In this document: piece by piece, positions 32,942 to 41,620 of the stretch
How the letters are laid out: each line of letters opens with the position of its first letter
Position numbering within the stretch: position 1 is the first letter of the stretch
Assembly (NCBI RefSeq): GCF_029968095.1
Contig: NZ_JASCIR010000009.1
Location: 124,001-188,000, forward strand
Direction: 5' to 3'
Length of the DNA: 64,000 nucleotides
Origin: Streptomyces solicavernae
GTDB taxonomy: Bacteria; Actinomycetota; Actinomycetes; Streptomycetales; Streptomycetaceae
Notes under the pieces: generated by a model
What the model was told of the DNA's origin: nothing
Seen by the model: the letters and a program-made list of their open reading frames with translations, nothing else
The model's database searches: none
Made by a program: the position numbers and the translations under genes

Positions 32942-34468
32942 ATGGGACGCACATCACGAAAACGATCGACGCTGGCAGGCCGGGCGATCGCCGCCGCCAC
33001 GGCCCTGATACTCGGCGGCGGCGGGCTGGCTGTGGTGAATGTCTACGCCTCGGCCGGCGAGAGCAGCGGCCGTGAGGGGCCCGGCACCGGAGCCGGTCAG
33101 CCCGCCGCCGTCATGTCCACCATCGACTGCCCCGACGTGGGCGACGAACTCAGGGAGGTGCCCCAGGCGGCACGGCAGGAAGTAGACGCCCAACTGGCCG
33201 CGCTCGACAGCCAGATCACCGAGGCGTACACACAGCTCGCGCAACGGCAGCAGACCGGCGAGGATCCCGCCGGACTGTTCCCACCGCTGGAGCAGCAGCG
33301 CCGGGCGTCGATCGGCGGCATCGTCGGCGCCATCGAGGAGAACGGCGGCGCCGCCCCCGAGAACCTCGACAGCCTGGCCCCCTGCACGCTCCGCGCCACC
33401 GACCAGGACCCCGAACCCCAACCAGACCCAGACACGGACACAGACCCAGACCCAGACCCAGACCCTGACACTGACACGGACAGAGACATGGGCACGGGCA
33501 CGGGCACGGGCACGGACACAGGCACAGGCACAGGCACAGGCACAGCCCCAGACACAGCCCGGAACCAAGGCGGTCAAGCCGGGAACGGCCCCGTCGCCGA
33601 CGACTTCGTCGACATTCGCTCAGTCGAGCCGAACGTGAACCTCCCGCGTGCGCAACAGAACGCGTCCCGCGGCACGTTCACGACGGACTGCGGCACGAAC
33701 GAGAACGGCAACCGCAACCCCGACAACGTCATCGTGGCCCCAGGGGTGAGCAACGGTGCGCACCACATGCACGATTACGTCGGCAACCAGGCCAACAACG
33801 CCTTCGCCGACGACGAGGACCTGGCGAACGGCGCCACCAGCTGCCGCAACCAGGGCGACCGCTCCACGTACTACTGGCCGGTGTTGCGCGTGCAGAACGG
33901 GCAGGACGAGGAGGACGCCGGGGCCGACGGCGGCGGCAACGACCAGAACGTCGGGGAGATCCAGACGCCGGTCCAGGTCAGCCTGACCTTCGAGGGCAGC
34001 CCGGTCGGCGAGGTCACCGCGATGCCGCGGTTCCTGCGGATCATCACCGGCGACGCCAAGGCCTTCACCAACGGCGACGCCAACGCCAACGCGTCCTGGA
34101 GCTGCACCGGCTTCGAGGACCGTCAACTGGCGGACAAGTACCCGCTGTGCCCCGACGGCAGCGACGTGGTGCGGACGTTCCGCTTCCAGAGCTGCTGGGA
34201 CGGACAGAACACCGACAGCGCCAACCACCGCACTCACGTGGCCTTCACCGACGAGCAGGGCCGCTGCCCGCAAGGGTTCCGGGCCGTGCCGCAGCTGGTG
34301 CAGCGGATCGTGTACGACGTCGCGCCGGAGCGGAACTTCGCCGTCGACTCGTTCCCCGAGCAACTGCACAAACCGATCACCGACCACGGCGACTTCATCA
34401 ACGTATTCGACGAGGAGCTCATGAACCGAATGGTGCGCTGCATCAACCGCGGCGACCGCTGCACATGA
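32942..34468 (+). CDS. DUF1996 secreted protein with Asp/Pro/Thr-rich linker
   Basis: 508 aa. An N-terminal signal anchor with twin basic residues (MGRTSRKRSTLAGRAIAAAT, then ALILGGGGLAVVNVYASA) points to export. A coiled-coil-like helical region (about 70-125) precedes a linker of Asp-Pro, Asp-Thr and Gly-Thr repeats (about 155-205). The DUF1996 domain then runs to the end, with HHMHDYVGNQ, YYWPVLR, SCWDGQNTDSANHRTHVAF and QLVQRIVYDV. The His-rich motif suggests metal binding. Function unknown; DUF1996 is common in fungal and actinomycete secretomes. ATG 32942 is preferred over a TTG at 32906. Converges with a lipoprotein gene. Confidence 0.85.
   Translation: MGRTSRKRSTLAGRAIAAATALILGGGGLAVVNVYASAGESSGREGPGTGAGQPAAVMSTIDCPDVGDELREVPQAARQEVDAQLAALDSQITEAYTQLAQRQQTGEDPAGLFPPLEQQRRASIGGIVGAIEENGGAAPENLDSLAPCTLRATDQDPEPQPDPDTDTDPDPDPDPDTDTDRDMGTGTGTGTDTGTGTGTGTAPDTARNQGGQAGNGPVADDFVDIRSVEPNVNLPRAQQNASRGTFTTDCGTNENGNRNPDNVIVAPGVSNGAHHMHDYVGNQANNAFADDEDLANGATSCRNQGDRSTYYWPVLRVQNGQDEEDAGADGGGNDQNVGEIQTPVQVSLTFEGSPVGEVTAMPRFLRIITGDAKAFTNGDANANASWSCTGFEDRQLADKYPLCPDGSDVVRTFRFQSCWDGQNTDSANHRTHVAFTDEQGRCPQGFRAVPQLVQRIVYDVAPERNFAVDSFPEQLHKPITDHGDFINVFDEELMNRMVRCINRGDRCT
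33406..33555. repeat. hexamer-type repeats coding the DUF1996 linker
   Basis: ACCCAGACCCAGAC and ACGGGCACGGGCAC style units (period 6) code the Asp-Pro/Asp-Thr and Gly-Thr linker. Triplet-compatible, so length can vary without frameshift. Confidence 0.8.
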
Positions 34469-34494
34469 CCGAAGACTCCCGTACCGCTGCGCGG

Positions 34495-34986
34495 TCAGTT
34501 CGTGCCGTGGCCCGGGTGGTGTCCCTCCTGCTTCCCCCCACCACCGCTGCTGGCCGAGTGGTGCGAGGAGGTCACCACGGTCCCGCCGAGCCGGCCGCGC
34601 AGCTCCACGAGCAGCCGTCGCTCGCCGACCGCGATCCACCGGCGGCCGACGAGATAGCTGCCGCCGTAGTCGTTCGCGGCGTCCAGCCACTCCCGCTGGC
34701 CACGGTCGGTACGGAACGCGGTAAGGACGTAACGGCCTTCATCCGTTCGGCAGTTGGCCTGGCGCAGATCACGGCTCTCCGTACGGACGACGGGGTCGCA
34801 GCCGGCTGCCGCCGCGAGCCGGTCGAGGCCGGACGTGCCGGTCACGACCACCCCGCCCCCGCCTCCGCCCCCGCCCCGACCGGAACCACACGACGCGACC
34901 CCGAGCACCGCCACCAGCACCGCCACCAGCACCGCCACGACCACCGCCACGCCCACCGCCATGCCCACTGCAAGGAGACCCCTCAT
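34495..34986 (-). CDS. putative lipoprotein
   Basis: A 163-aa protein. The signal peptide MRGLLAVGMAVGVAVVVAVL is followed by a lipobox-like GVASC (Cys about residue 33) and a Gly-rich spacer. A small globular part then carries two Cys (AAAGCDPVVRTESRDLRQAN and C) and REWLDAANDYGGSYLVGRRW, ending in a Gly/His-rich tail. ATG 34986 has GGGAGAGG upstream. Convergent with the DUF1996 gene and divergent from GH89. Not recognised further. The signal peptide is coded by GTGGC/CACCGC-type repeats (34905-34965). Confidence 0.75.
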   Translation of the reverse strand: MRGLLAVGMAVGVAVVVAVLVAVLVAVLGVASCGSGRGGGGGGGGVVVTGTSGLDRLAAAAGCDPVVRTESRDLRQANCRTDEGRYVLTAFRTDRGQREWLDAANDYGGSYLVGRRWIAVGERRLLVELRGRLGGTVVTSSHHSASSGGGGKQEGHHPGHGTN

Positions 34987-35100
34987 CCGCCTCTCCCGTC
35001 CCATCCGCCGACACGAACACGCCAGCTCCGTAAGCACCGTTGAGCGCCGCCGACCGCCCGGTTAGCGTGCGCCGCAGCAGACGACAGAGGGGGGCACCAC

Positions 35101-38100
35101 ATGACTGATCCGTCCCGCCGCAGCGTCATCGGGACAGCCGGAGCCGTCGGCCTCGGCACCGTCCTCGGCACGAGCACGACCGACCCGGCCCACGCCGTCC
35201 CGCCCCACGCCCCGGGGCGGCCCGCACAGGGCCCCGCCCTCGATACGGATCCCGTGCGCGCCGCGCTCAACCGGCTGCTGCCCGAGCACGCGGACCAGTT
35301 CCGCCTCACCGGACTGGACGGCCCCGGCGAGCGGTTCCGGGTCACCGGCCGCACCGGGCGGATCGACGTCGCGGGCACCGGGCGCCTTGCGCTCCTCACC
35401 GGCGTGCACTGGTACCTGAAGTATGTGTGCGGCGCCCATATCTCCTGGGCGGGCAGCCAACTCGACCTGCCGAAGCGGCTACCCGGACCGGACCGGCCGC
35501 TCCACCGGGCCGCGACGGTCCCGCACCGCTTCGTCTTCAACGACACCCACGACGGCTACACCGCCCCGTACGCGGACTGGCCCCGCTGGGAGCGCATGAT
35601 CGACGTGCTGGCGCTGCACGGCTGCAACGAAGTGCTCGTCACCGCAGGCCAGGAAGGCGTCTACCACCGCCTTCTGCAGGACTTCGGCTACTCCGACAGC
35701 GAGGCCCGCACCTGGCTGCCCGCCCCTTCGCACCAGCCGTGGTGGCTGCTGCAGAACATGAGCACGTACGGCGGCCCGCTCAGCCGTGAACTGATCGCCA
35801 GGCGCATCGGGTTGGGGCGCAAGATCACCGCCCGGCTGCGTGCGCTCGGCATGGAACCGGTGGCGCCCGGATACTTCGGGACCGTCCCCGACGGCTTCGC
35901 CGAGCGCAACCCGGGCGCCCGCACCGTCCCGCAGGGCGACTGGAACGGCCTGCGGAGGCCGGACTGGCTCGACCCGCGCACCGAGGTGTTCGCCCAGGTC
36001 GCGGCAGCTTTCTACCGGCACCAGGCCGAACTCTTCGGCGAGGTCGACCTGTTCAAGATGGACCTGCTGCACGAAGGCGGCGACCCCGGGGACGTGCCGG
36101 TTCCGGAGGCCGCGCGCGCCGTGGAGCGGGCGCTGCGCACCGCACGTCCCCGGGCACTCTGGACGATCCTCGGCTGGCAGGCCAACCCCCGGCGCGACGT
36201 GATCGACGCGCTGGACGAGAAGCAGCTCCTCGTCGTGGACGGCCTGTCCGACCTGGAGACGGTCACCGACCGGGAGCGGGACTGGGGCGGCGTGCCGTAC
36301 GCGTTCGGCACCATCCCCAACTTCGGCGGCCGCACCACCATCGGCGCGAAGACCCACATGTGGACGGAGCGGTTCACGGACTGGCGGGACCGGCCGGGCT
36401 CGACGCTCGCGGGCACCGCGTACATGCCGGAGGCCGCCGAACGCGACCCGGCGGCGTTCGAACTGTTCACGGAACTCGCCTGGCGCACGGAGCCGGTGGA
36501 CCGCGCCGCCTGGTTCCGCGCGTACGCCGATCTGCGCTACGGCGCCGGGGACAGGCCGGACCGGCAGGCCCGCGAGGCGATGGCGGCACTGCGCGACACC
36601 GCGTACCGGATCACCAGCAAGGACGGTCGGCCGCACGACTCGATCTTCGCGGCGCGCCCGAGCCTGAGCGCCAACTCCGGCACGTACTACGCGACGCACA
36701 CGCCCGCGTTCCCGCCCGGCGGCTTCGACGGGGCGTTCGCGGCGCTGCTCGGGGTGCGGGAGTCGCTGCGCCGCTCGGACGCGTACCGGTACGACCTCAC
36801 CGACCTGGCGCGGCAGGCGCTCGCCAACCGTTCCTGGCAGTTGGTGCCGCAGCTGCGGGCGGCGTACGGGAGGAAGGACCGGGAGACGTTCCGGGCCCTG
36901 GCACGGCTCTGGCTGAAGCTGATGCGGCTGAGCGAGGACGTCACGGGATCCCACCGGGCGTTCCTGCTCGGACCCTGGCTGGACGACGCCAGGCGGATGG
37001 CGTCGTCCCCGGCCGAGGAAGCCCAACTGGAGCGCACCGCCAGGGTGTTGATCACCACCTGGGCGGACCGGGCCACCGCGGACGGCGGCCGTCTCGCCAA
37101 TTACGCCAACCGGGACTGGCACGGCCTGATCGGCGACTTCCACCTACCGCAGTGGACGGCCTACCTGGACGCGCTGGAGGACGCGCTCGCGGCCGGGCGG
37201 GAGCCGGAGACGTTCGACTGGTACGCGATCGAGGAGCCGTGGACGCGGGAGCGGAAGGCCTACCCTTTGCGGCCGCCGAACGACGCGTACCGCACGGCGA
37301 AGCGGGCGCACGATGTCCTTGCGCGCGCCCCCTATCAGGGGGAGATCGCGGTCTCCGCCGAGCCGTCCGCGTTCCCGCCCGGCGGGCACGCGCGCGTGCG
37401 GGCGGTTTTCACCAACGTCAACGGGCTGCGTGCCACCGGCCGGGTGGACTTCGCCCTCACCGGCCTCGACGCCGCCCCGGAGGACGGCACGTCCCTGCCG
37501 TCCGTGCCCGCGGCCGGCGAGGGCGAGGTGTTCTGGCGCGCCCAGGCCCCGGACGAGCCGCTGACCGGCCCGCTGAGACCGCTGCCGTACGAACTGTCCG
37601 TGCGGTACGGCCCGAAGGGCGAGGACCGGGTCACGACGGTGGTCGAGGACAGCCTGTACGTGGCGGGGCCGCTGGACGAGGTGTGGCGGACGTACACCAA
37701 CAGCGGGGCCGTGTTCGGGCAGGCGGGCGGGCGGTTCGCGGTCAACGGCGGCGGCCGGGACCTGTGGAAGGGGACCAGCGAGTTCGGCGCCGCGTACCGC
37801 GCGGGGGCGCTGCGGGACGGGGTCGCGGTGACGGTCCGGGTGGACGCGCAGGACGCCACGGGCCCGTGGGCACGCGCGGGGCTCATCGCCCGCAACTCCC
37901 TTGCCACGCCCGGATCTCCGGGTTTCGTGAACCTGTCGGCGACACCGGCGAACGGGGTGGTGCTCTCGTACGACACGAACGGTGACGGCACCGTGGACAC
38001 GTACCGGCGGATCACCGGCGTCGCGGCCCCGGTACTGCTGCGGCTGAGCCGGGCCGGGGACACGTTCCGCGGCGCGTGCTCGACGGACGACGGGGCGAGC

Positions 38101-38259
38101 TGGCGGACGGTCGCCGAGGTGCCGGTCGCGGGCGCGGCGGCGACCCAGGACGTGGGCCTCTTCATGTCGGCGGCGCACGGAGGCAGCGGGGCACGGGGGA
38201 CGGTGGAGTTCAGCGGGTTCGGGATCGGGTTCGGGATCGGGATCGGGGGTGGTTCATGA
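35101..38259 (+). CDS. secreted alpha-N-acetylglucosaminidase (GH89/NAGLU family)
   Basis: 1052 aa. A twin-arginine signal (MTDPSRRSVIGTAGAVGLGT) marks Tat export. The NAGLU N-terminal domain (about 60-130) precedes the TIM-barrel domain, with HGCNEVLVTAGQEGVYHRLL, LGMEPVAPGYFGTVPDGFAE, DLFKMDLLHEGGDPGD (candidate acid/base Glu), LWTILGWQANPR, PNFGGRTTIG and YMPEAAERDPAAFELFTELA (candidate nucleophile Glu). A helical C-terminal NAGLU domain follows to about 740, then beta domains including a laminin-G/DUF1349-like end (about 860-1045). Removes terminal alpha-GlcNAc from glycans. ATG 35101 follows AGAGGGGGG. The last codons are a GFGIGFGIGIGGGS repeat. Confidence 0.88.
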   Translation: MTDPSRRSVIGTAGAVGLGTVLGTSTTDPAHAVPPHAPGRPAQGPALDTDPVRAALNRLLPEHADQFRLTGLDGPGERFRVTGRTGRIDVAGTGRLALLTGVHWYLKYVCGAHISWAGSQLDLPKRLPGPDRPLHRAATVPHRFVFNDTHDGYTAPYADWPRWERMIDVLALHGCNEVLVTAGQEGVYHRLLQDFGYSDSEARTWLPAPSHQPWWLLQNMSTYGGPLSRELIARRIGLGRKITARLRALGMEPVAPGYFGTVPDGFAERNPGARTVPQGDWNGLRRPDWLDPRTEVFAQVAAAFYRHQAELFGEVDLFKMDLLHEGGDPGDVPVPEAARAVERALRTARPRALWTILGWQANPRRDVIDALDEKQLLVVDGLSDLETVTDRERDWGGVPYAFGTIPNFGGRTTIGAKTHMWTERFTDWRDRPGSTLAGTAYMPEAAERDPAAFELFTELAWRTEPVDRAAWFRAYADLRYGAGDRPDRQAREAMAALRDTAYRITSKDGRPHDSIFAARPSLSANSGTYYATHTPAFPPGGFDGAFAALLGVRESLRRSDAYRYDLTDLARQALANRSWQLVPQLRAAYGRKDRETFRALARLWLKLMRLSEDVTGSHRAFLLGPWLDDARRMASSPAEEAQLERTARVLITTWADRATADGGRLANYANRDWHGLIGDFHLPQWTAYLDALEDALAAGREPETFDWYAIEEPWTRERKAYPLRPPNDAYRTAKRAHDVLARAPYQGEIAVSAEPSAFPPGGHARVRAVFTNVNGLRATGRVDFALTGLDAAPEDGTSLPSVPAAGEGEVFWRAQAPDEPLTGPLRPLPYELSVRYGPKGEDRVTTVVEDSLYVAGPLDEVWRTYTNSGAVFGQAGGRFAVNGGGRDLWKGTSEFGAAYRAGALRDGVAVTVRVDAQDATGPWARAGLIARNSLATPGSPGFVNLSATPANGVVLSYDTNGDGTVDTYRRITGVAAPVLLRLSRAGDTFRGACSTDDGASWRTVAEVPVAGAAATQDVGLFMSAAHGGSGARGTVEFSGFGIGFGIGIGGGS

Positions 38260-38593
38260 CCGGGTGACGGATCAGGCTCGGGCAAAGGCGCAGGCTCGGG
38301 CAATGGTGCAGGCTCGGGCAAGAGCGCAGGCTCGGGGGACCGTTCAGGCTCAGGTGGGATGCAGGCTCGGTGGGTGCAGACCCGGTGGCGGCAGGCTCGA
38401 CGGATGCAGGCTCGGTGGATGCAGGCTCGGTGGATGCAGACTCGGCGAATGCAGACTCGGCGAATGCAGACTCGGTGGATGCAGACCCGGTGGCTGCAGA
38501 CTCGGCCGACGGGAGCAACTCCGCTCACCCTGCCGCCAATTCACGCGACTGCCTTTCGGGTGACCATCCGACGATTCGCTCGTTCTGCTGAAC
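38260..38593. repeat. minisatellite filling the gap after GH89
   Basis: Four 18-bp units (AGGCTCGGGCAAAGGCGC type, 38274-38345), one 17-bp unit, then nine 15-bp units (AGGCTCGGTGGATGC / AGACTCGGCGAATGC type, 38363-38497) and a partial one. The region has open frames coding pentapeptide repeats on both strands, but none has a ribosome site or a sensible protein. The last ~90 bases before 38594 look like an ordinary leader. Confidence 0.85.
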
Positions 38594-40555
38594 GTGAGTT
38601 CCTCGGACGCCGCCACTCGAACCGCCCCCTCCGCCGGCCCCGAGCCCGCTCCCGTCGTGGACGTGGAGCAGGCCGAGGCCGCGCTCGTCGAGCACTACCC
38701 GCGGCTCGTGCGGCTCGGCTATCTCGTGCTGCCGCCGTCGCTCGGGCGCAACCGGCGGGTGCTGACCGCGCACTGGCTCACCCAGCGCACCCTGCCCCGC
38801 GGCCGTACGACCGTCGAGCGCGCCATGGTCCCGGCACAGCGCGGGGCGGGTCGGCCGGGCTGCGACCCGGGGTACGGATACGTGCGCCTGCGGGTGCTGC
38901 GGAGCGCCCTGGAGGCGGGGGTTCCGCTGCGGCGGCGGGCCTGGCCGCGGCGCGCCCAACTGCCGCCGCTGCTGCCGCAGGTGTGGGGCCTGAGGCTGTT
39001 CCCGCGCTCCGGCGGCGCCGATGAACTCGCCCTCGACCAGCAGCTGTCGGCGCTCGGCGGCCCGGCGCGCGCCGCGTACGTACTGCGCGGCCTGGAGCGG
39101 CTGCCGGACGCCGAGGTGCGCAGGATCCTGGAGGGCGCCGGGGTGGCGGACCCGCACGCCGCACTCGCCGAGGCGGACGGCGTGGCCGCCTCGTACGAAC
39201 TGCTCGGCTCCTCCGAGTTCGACCCGTGCTCGCTGCAGGCCAGGCCGCCGGACCTGATGCGGCGCAGGCAGCACGGCCGGGCCGCGCTCGCCGCCGCGGC
39301 CGCGGCCCTGGTGTGCGGCACGCTGCTCGCCCTGCCCGGCGACGGCCTGGCCCCCGGCGGCCCGGCGGCCCCCGCGCACGCCCGCAACCCGGCGGCCGAA
39401 GCGGCGTTGGATCCGGGGAAGTTGACGCGGGCGGCGGACGGGGAGTGGCGGAGCTCGGCGCGCACCGACTTCTCCGTGTGGCCGGCCCGCGGCTCCCGCA
39501 CCGACGACCGCGAACTCCTCGGCCGGGCCCTCGCCGTGTGGGCGCGGCCCGGCCCGTCCGTGCAGGTCTCCGCGACCCCCGGCACCGCGTCGGGCGCCCC
39601 GCCCGGACCGGCGCAGCTGCTGTACGCGGGCGAGGTCGGCCGGGCCCGTGTGGTGGTGCTGTACGACGGCCTGCGCCTGGTGCGGTACGCGGAGCCGCGG
39701 TCCGGGGCGGGCGGCGGCGCGGCCCTGGACTTCGCGCGGGTCGACGGCGCCGGGCAGGCCGGGTCCGGGGCGGTGGTCGTGAGCCGGGGCAAGGGTGCGG
39801 TGCGGTATCTGACGGCACCGTGGGTGCGTACCGTCGCCGTCCGTGACCTGCGCGATCCGGGTTCGCCTGCCCGGGAGTTGGAGCGGGCGCCGGACGGCGT
39901 GACGGGACCGCTGCCGGCCGTCGCACCGTCGGCCTCGCGCGGTGCCTCCGGGTGCGCGGAGGTCGCCGCCCTCGAACTGCGCGAGGAAGGCGGCGGCACC
40001 CGCCTGGTGACCGACCTCGGCGAGCTCACCCCGGCCCGCCTCACCTCCGGGCGCCCGCAGGCGCCGCATGAGGTCGAAGGCGAGGCGGCGCGGGCCGCCT
40101 GGGCGCGTACGGCGTGCCTGCTCGGGGCGGTGCGGTCGAACGGGGTGCGGTCGGTGAACTCCTGGGCGTACGCGACCCAGCGGCTGCCCGAGGGGAACGG
40201 GACGGCGACCTGGGTGTGCACGCGGGCCGACACCTGGCGGGGTGCGGGCAGCAGGGTGCTCGCCCAGTTCCAGGCGCCGGGTGAGGAGACCGGGGCGATC
40301 GCGGCGCGGGCGCAGGACTCGCCGGCCTGCGGGGCGCGCGATCCGCGGGTGCTCGCCGGGGTGCTGTGGAAGTCCCGCGCCGGTCACTGGCATGTGCTCG
40401 CGGCGGGCAGCAAGGACGTGGCGTCGATCCGGGTGACGGGCGGCGCGCAGGGCGCGGCCCGCGGCCACACTCTCGCGGCTCCCGCCCGCAAGGGCGCGCA
40501 GGCCCAGCTGACGGGCCGCCTCGCGAACGGCAAGAAGGTGCCGGCGCTGCGGTAG
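38594..40555 (+). CDS. membrane protein with sigma-factor-like N-terminal half (hypothetical)
   Basis: 653 aa. The cytoplasmic N-terminus resembles a worn ECF sigma factor: EHYPRLVRLGYLVLPPSLGR and HWLTQRTL (region 2-like), then LGGPARAAYVLRGLERLPDA with EVRRILEGAG (region 4-like). A single membrane helix at about residue 231 (GRAALAAAAAALVCGTLLAL) is followed by a large extracytoplasmic domain of about 400 residues that I do not recognise. Conserved Cys are visible in the outer part (RGASGCAEVAALEL, TACLLGAV, ATWVCTRAD, SPACGARDP). GTG 38594. No confident function. The sigma resemblance is a pattern judgement. Confidence 0.7.
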   Translation: MSSSDAATRTAPSAGPEPAPVVDVEQAEAALVEHYPRLVRLGYLVLPPSLGRNRRVLTAHWLTQRTLPRGRTTVERAMVPAQRGAGRPGCDPGYGYVRLRVLRSALEAGVPLRRRAWPRRAQLPPLLPQVWGLRLFPRSGGADELALDQQLSALGGPARAAYVLRGLERLPDAEVRRILEGAGVADPHAALAEADGVAASYELLGSSEFDPCSLQARPPDLMRRRQHGRAALAAAAAALVCGTLLALPGDGLAPGGPAAPAHARNPAAEAALDPGKLTRAADGEWRSSARTDFSVWPARGSRTDDRELLGRALAVWARPGPSVQVSATPGTASGAPPGPAQLLYAGEVGRARVVVLYDGLRLVRYAEPRSGAGGGAALDFARVDGAGQAGSGAVVVSRGKGAVRYLTAPWVRTVAVRDLRDPGSPARELERAPDGVTGPLPAVAPSASRGASGCAEVAALELREEGGGTRLVTDLGELTPARLTSGRPQAPHEVEGEAARAAWARTACLLGAVRSNGVRSVNSWAYATQRLPEGNGTATWVCTRADTWRGAGSRVLAQFQAPGEETGAIAARAQDSPACGARDPRVLAGVLWKSRAGHWHVLAAGSKDVASIRVTGGAQGAARGHTLAAPARKGAQAQLTGRLANGKKVPALR

Positions 40556-40579
40556 CGACGGAGGTGCCGGCGCTGCGGT
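40536..40579. repeat. duplication of a gene 3' end (18 bp, period 26)
   Basis: AGGTGCCGGCGCTGCGGT occurs at 40536-40553, where it ends in the stop TAG, and again at 40562-40579 just beyond. Eighteen of eighteen bases match. Confidence 0.9.
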
Positions 40580-40634
40580 GGCGGTGGAACTCGCGCCAAA
40601 AAGCCGCGTTCAAGGGCTACCCGTAGGCTTTACC

Positions 40635-40650
40635 CGTCAGTACATTGACG
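40635..40650. promoter_or_regulatory. operator-like repeat at the diiron-protein gene start
   Basis: CGTCA-GTACAT-TGACG, perfect 5-bp arms around a GTAC-like centre, ending two bases before ATG 40653. A TetR gene two genes downstream could supply the repressor. Confidence 0.45.
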
Positions 40651-40652
40651 CC

Positions 40653-41579
40653 ATGTCTAATACGCCGCAGGCCCGGTCGGACCGGGCGCCGCAGCCCATC
40701 GCCTCGGAGTGGACGGCCCTGAAGGCACGCAAGGTCTCCTTCGCCTGGGAGGAGACGCCGCTGCACTGGCTGCCCGGCGACCCGTTCACGACGCACACCA
40801 TCAACGTCCTGCACCTCCTGCTGCCCGCGGGCGAGCGCTGGTTCGTGCACGTCTACAAGCAGGTCCTGCCGTACATCGAGGACGAGCAGCTGCGCGCCGA
40901 CGTGATCGGATTCATCGGGCAGGAGGCCATGCACTCCCAGGCCCACGACGAGGTTCTGCCGCACCTGCGCGAGCAGGGCCTGGACCCGACCCCGTACACC
41001 GCGCAGATCGACTGGTTCTTCGAGAAGCTGCTCGGCGACCGGACGCTGCCGCCCGGCAGGCCCCGCAAGTGGTGGCTGATGGAGCGGGTCGCGCTGATCG
41101 CGGCGATCGAGCACTACACCGCGTTCCTGGGCGACTGGGTCCTGAACGCGGACGAGCTGGACCGGCGGGGCGCCGACCCGACCATGCTGGACCTGCTTCG
41201 CTGGCACGGCGCCGAGGAGGTCGAGCACCGCTCGGTCGCGTTCGACCTGTTCCTGCACGTCGACGGCTCGTACGCGCGCCGGGTGCGCACCTGGGCCACC
41301 GCGTTCAGCGCGCTGGTGTTCCTGTGGCAGCGCGGGGCGCGCTTCTTCATGGAGAACGACCCGACGCTCGTCGACGGCAAGGCCTCGTTCAAGGAGTTCT
41401 TCGCCAAGGGCCGGCAGGGCGTGCTGCCGACCGCGGGCGCGATGGTGCGCTCCATCCCCCGGTATCTGAACCGCGCCTACCACCCCTCGCACGAGGGCTC
41501 CACGCAGCAGGCCGTCGCCTACCTGGCGTCGTCGCCCGCCGCCCTCGCCGCCGAGGCCCGTGAGAAGGGCGCCGCCTGA
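40653..41579 (+). CDS. PF10118-type metal-dependent protein, predicted ferritin-like diiron enzyme
   Basis: 308 aa, annotated in databases as metal-dependent hydrolase (COG3687). The sequence shows three Glu/His helices: FIGQEAMHSQAHDEVL (about residue 96), LIAAIEHYTAFLGDWVL and WHGAEEVEHRSVAFDLFLHV. Together they look like the E-ExxH-E-ExxH ligands of a ferritin-like diiron oxygenase. The next gene encodes a ferredoxin-type reductase able to feed it electrons, and a TetR regulator follows. Start ATG 40653 (MSNTPQARSDRAPQP). The C-terminal codons and TGA are repeated 40 bases downstream. Substrate unknown, perhaps lipid or hydrophobic. Confidence 0.8.
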   Translation: MSNTPQARSDRAPQPIASEWTALKARKVSFAWEETPLHWLPGDPFTTHTINVLHLLLPAGERWFVHVYKQVLPYIEDEQLRADVIGFIGQEAMHSQAHDEVLPHLREQGLDPTPYTAQIDWFFEKLLGDRTLPPGRPRKWWLMERVALIAAIEHYTAFLGDWVLNADELDRRGADPTMLDLLRWHGAEEVEHRSVAFDLFLHVDGSYARRVRTWATAFSALVFLWQRGARFFMENDPTLVDGKASFKEFFAKGRQGVLPTAGAMVRSIPRYLNRAYHPSHEGSTQQAVAYLASSPAALAAEAREKGAA

Positions 41580-41619
41580 GATGTGCGCCGCGCCGAAGAC
41601 CCAGAAGGGTGCCGCCTGA
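41563..41619. repeat. duplication of the diiron-gene 3' end (17 bp, period 40)
   Basis: AGAAGGGCGCCGCCTGA at 41563-41579 contains the true stop. AGAAGGGTGCCGCCTGA at 41603-41619 matches 16 of 17 bases and ends one base before the ATG of the reductase gene. Confidence 0.88.
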
Positions 41620-41620
41620 C

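Noticed and set aside
38274..38505. CRISPR array
   Set aside because: Units are directly abutting with no unique spacers, and no cas gene is near. The same applies to the arrays at 42.7 and 61.7 kb.
38370..38591. pentapeptide-repeat protein in the 38.3-kb minisatellite
   Set aside because: Several frames on both strands give equally regular repeats; no ribosome site, and no known fold such as the A(D/N)LXX right-handed helix.
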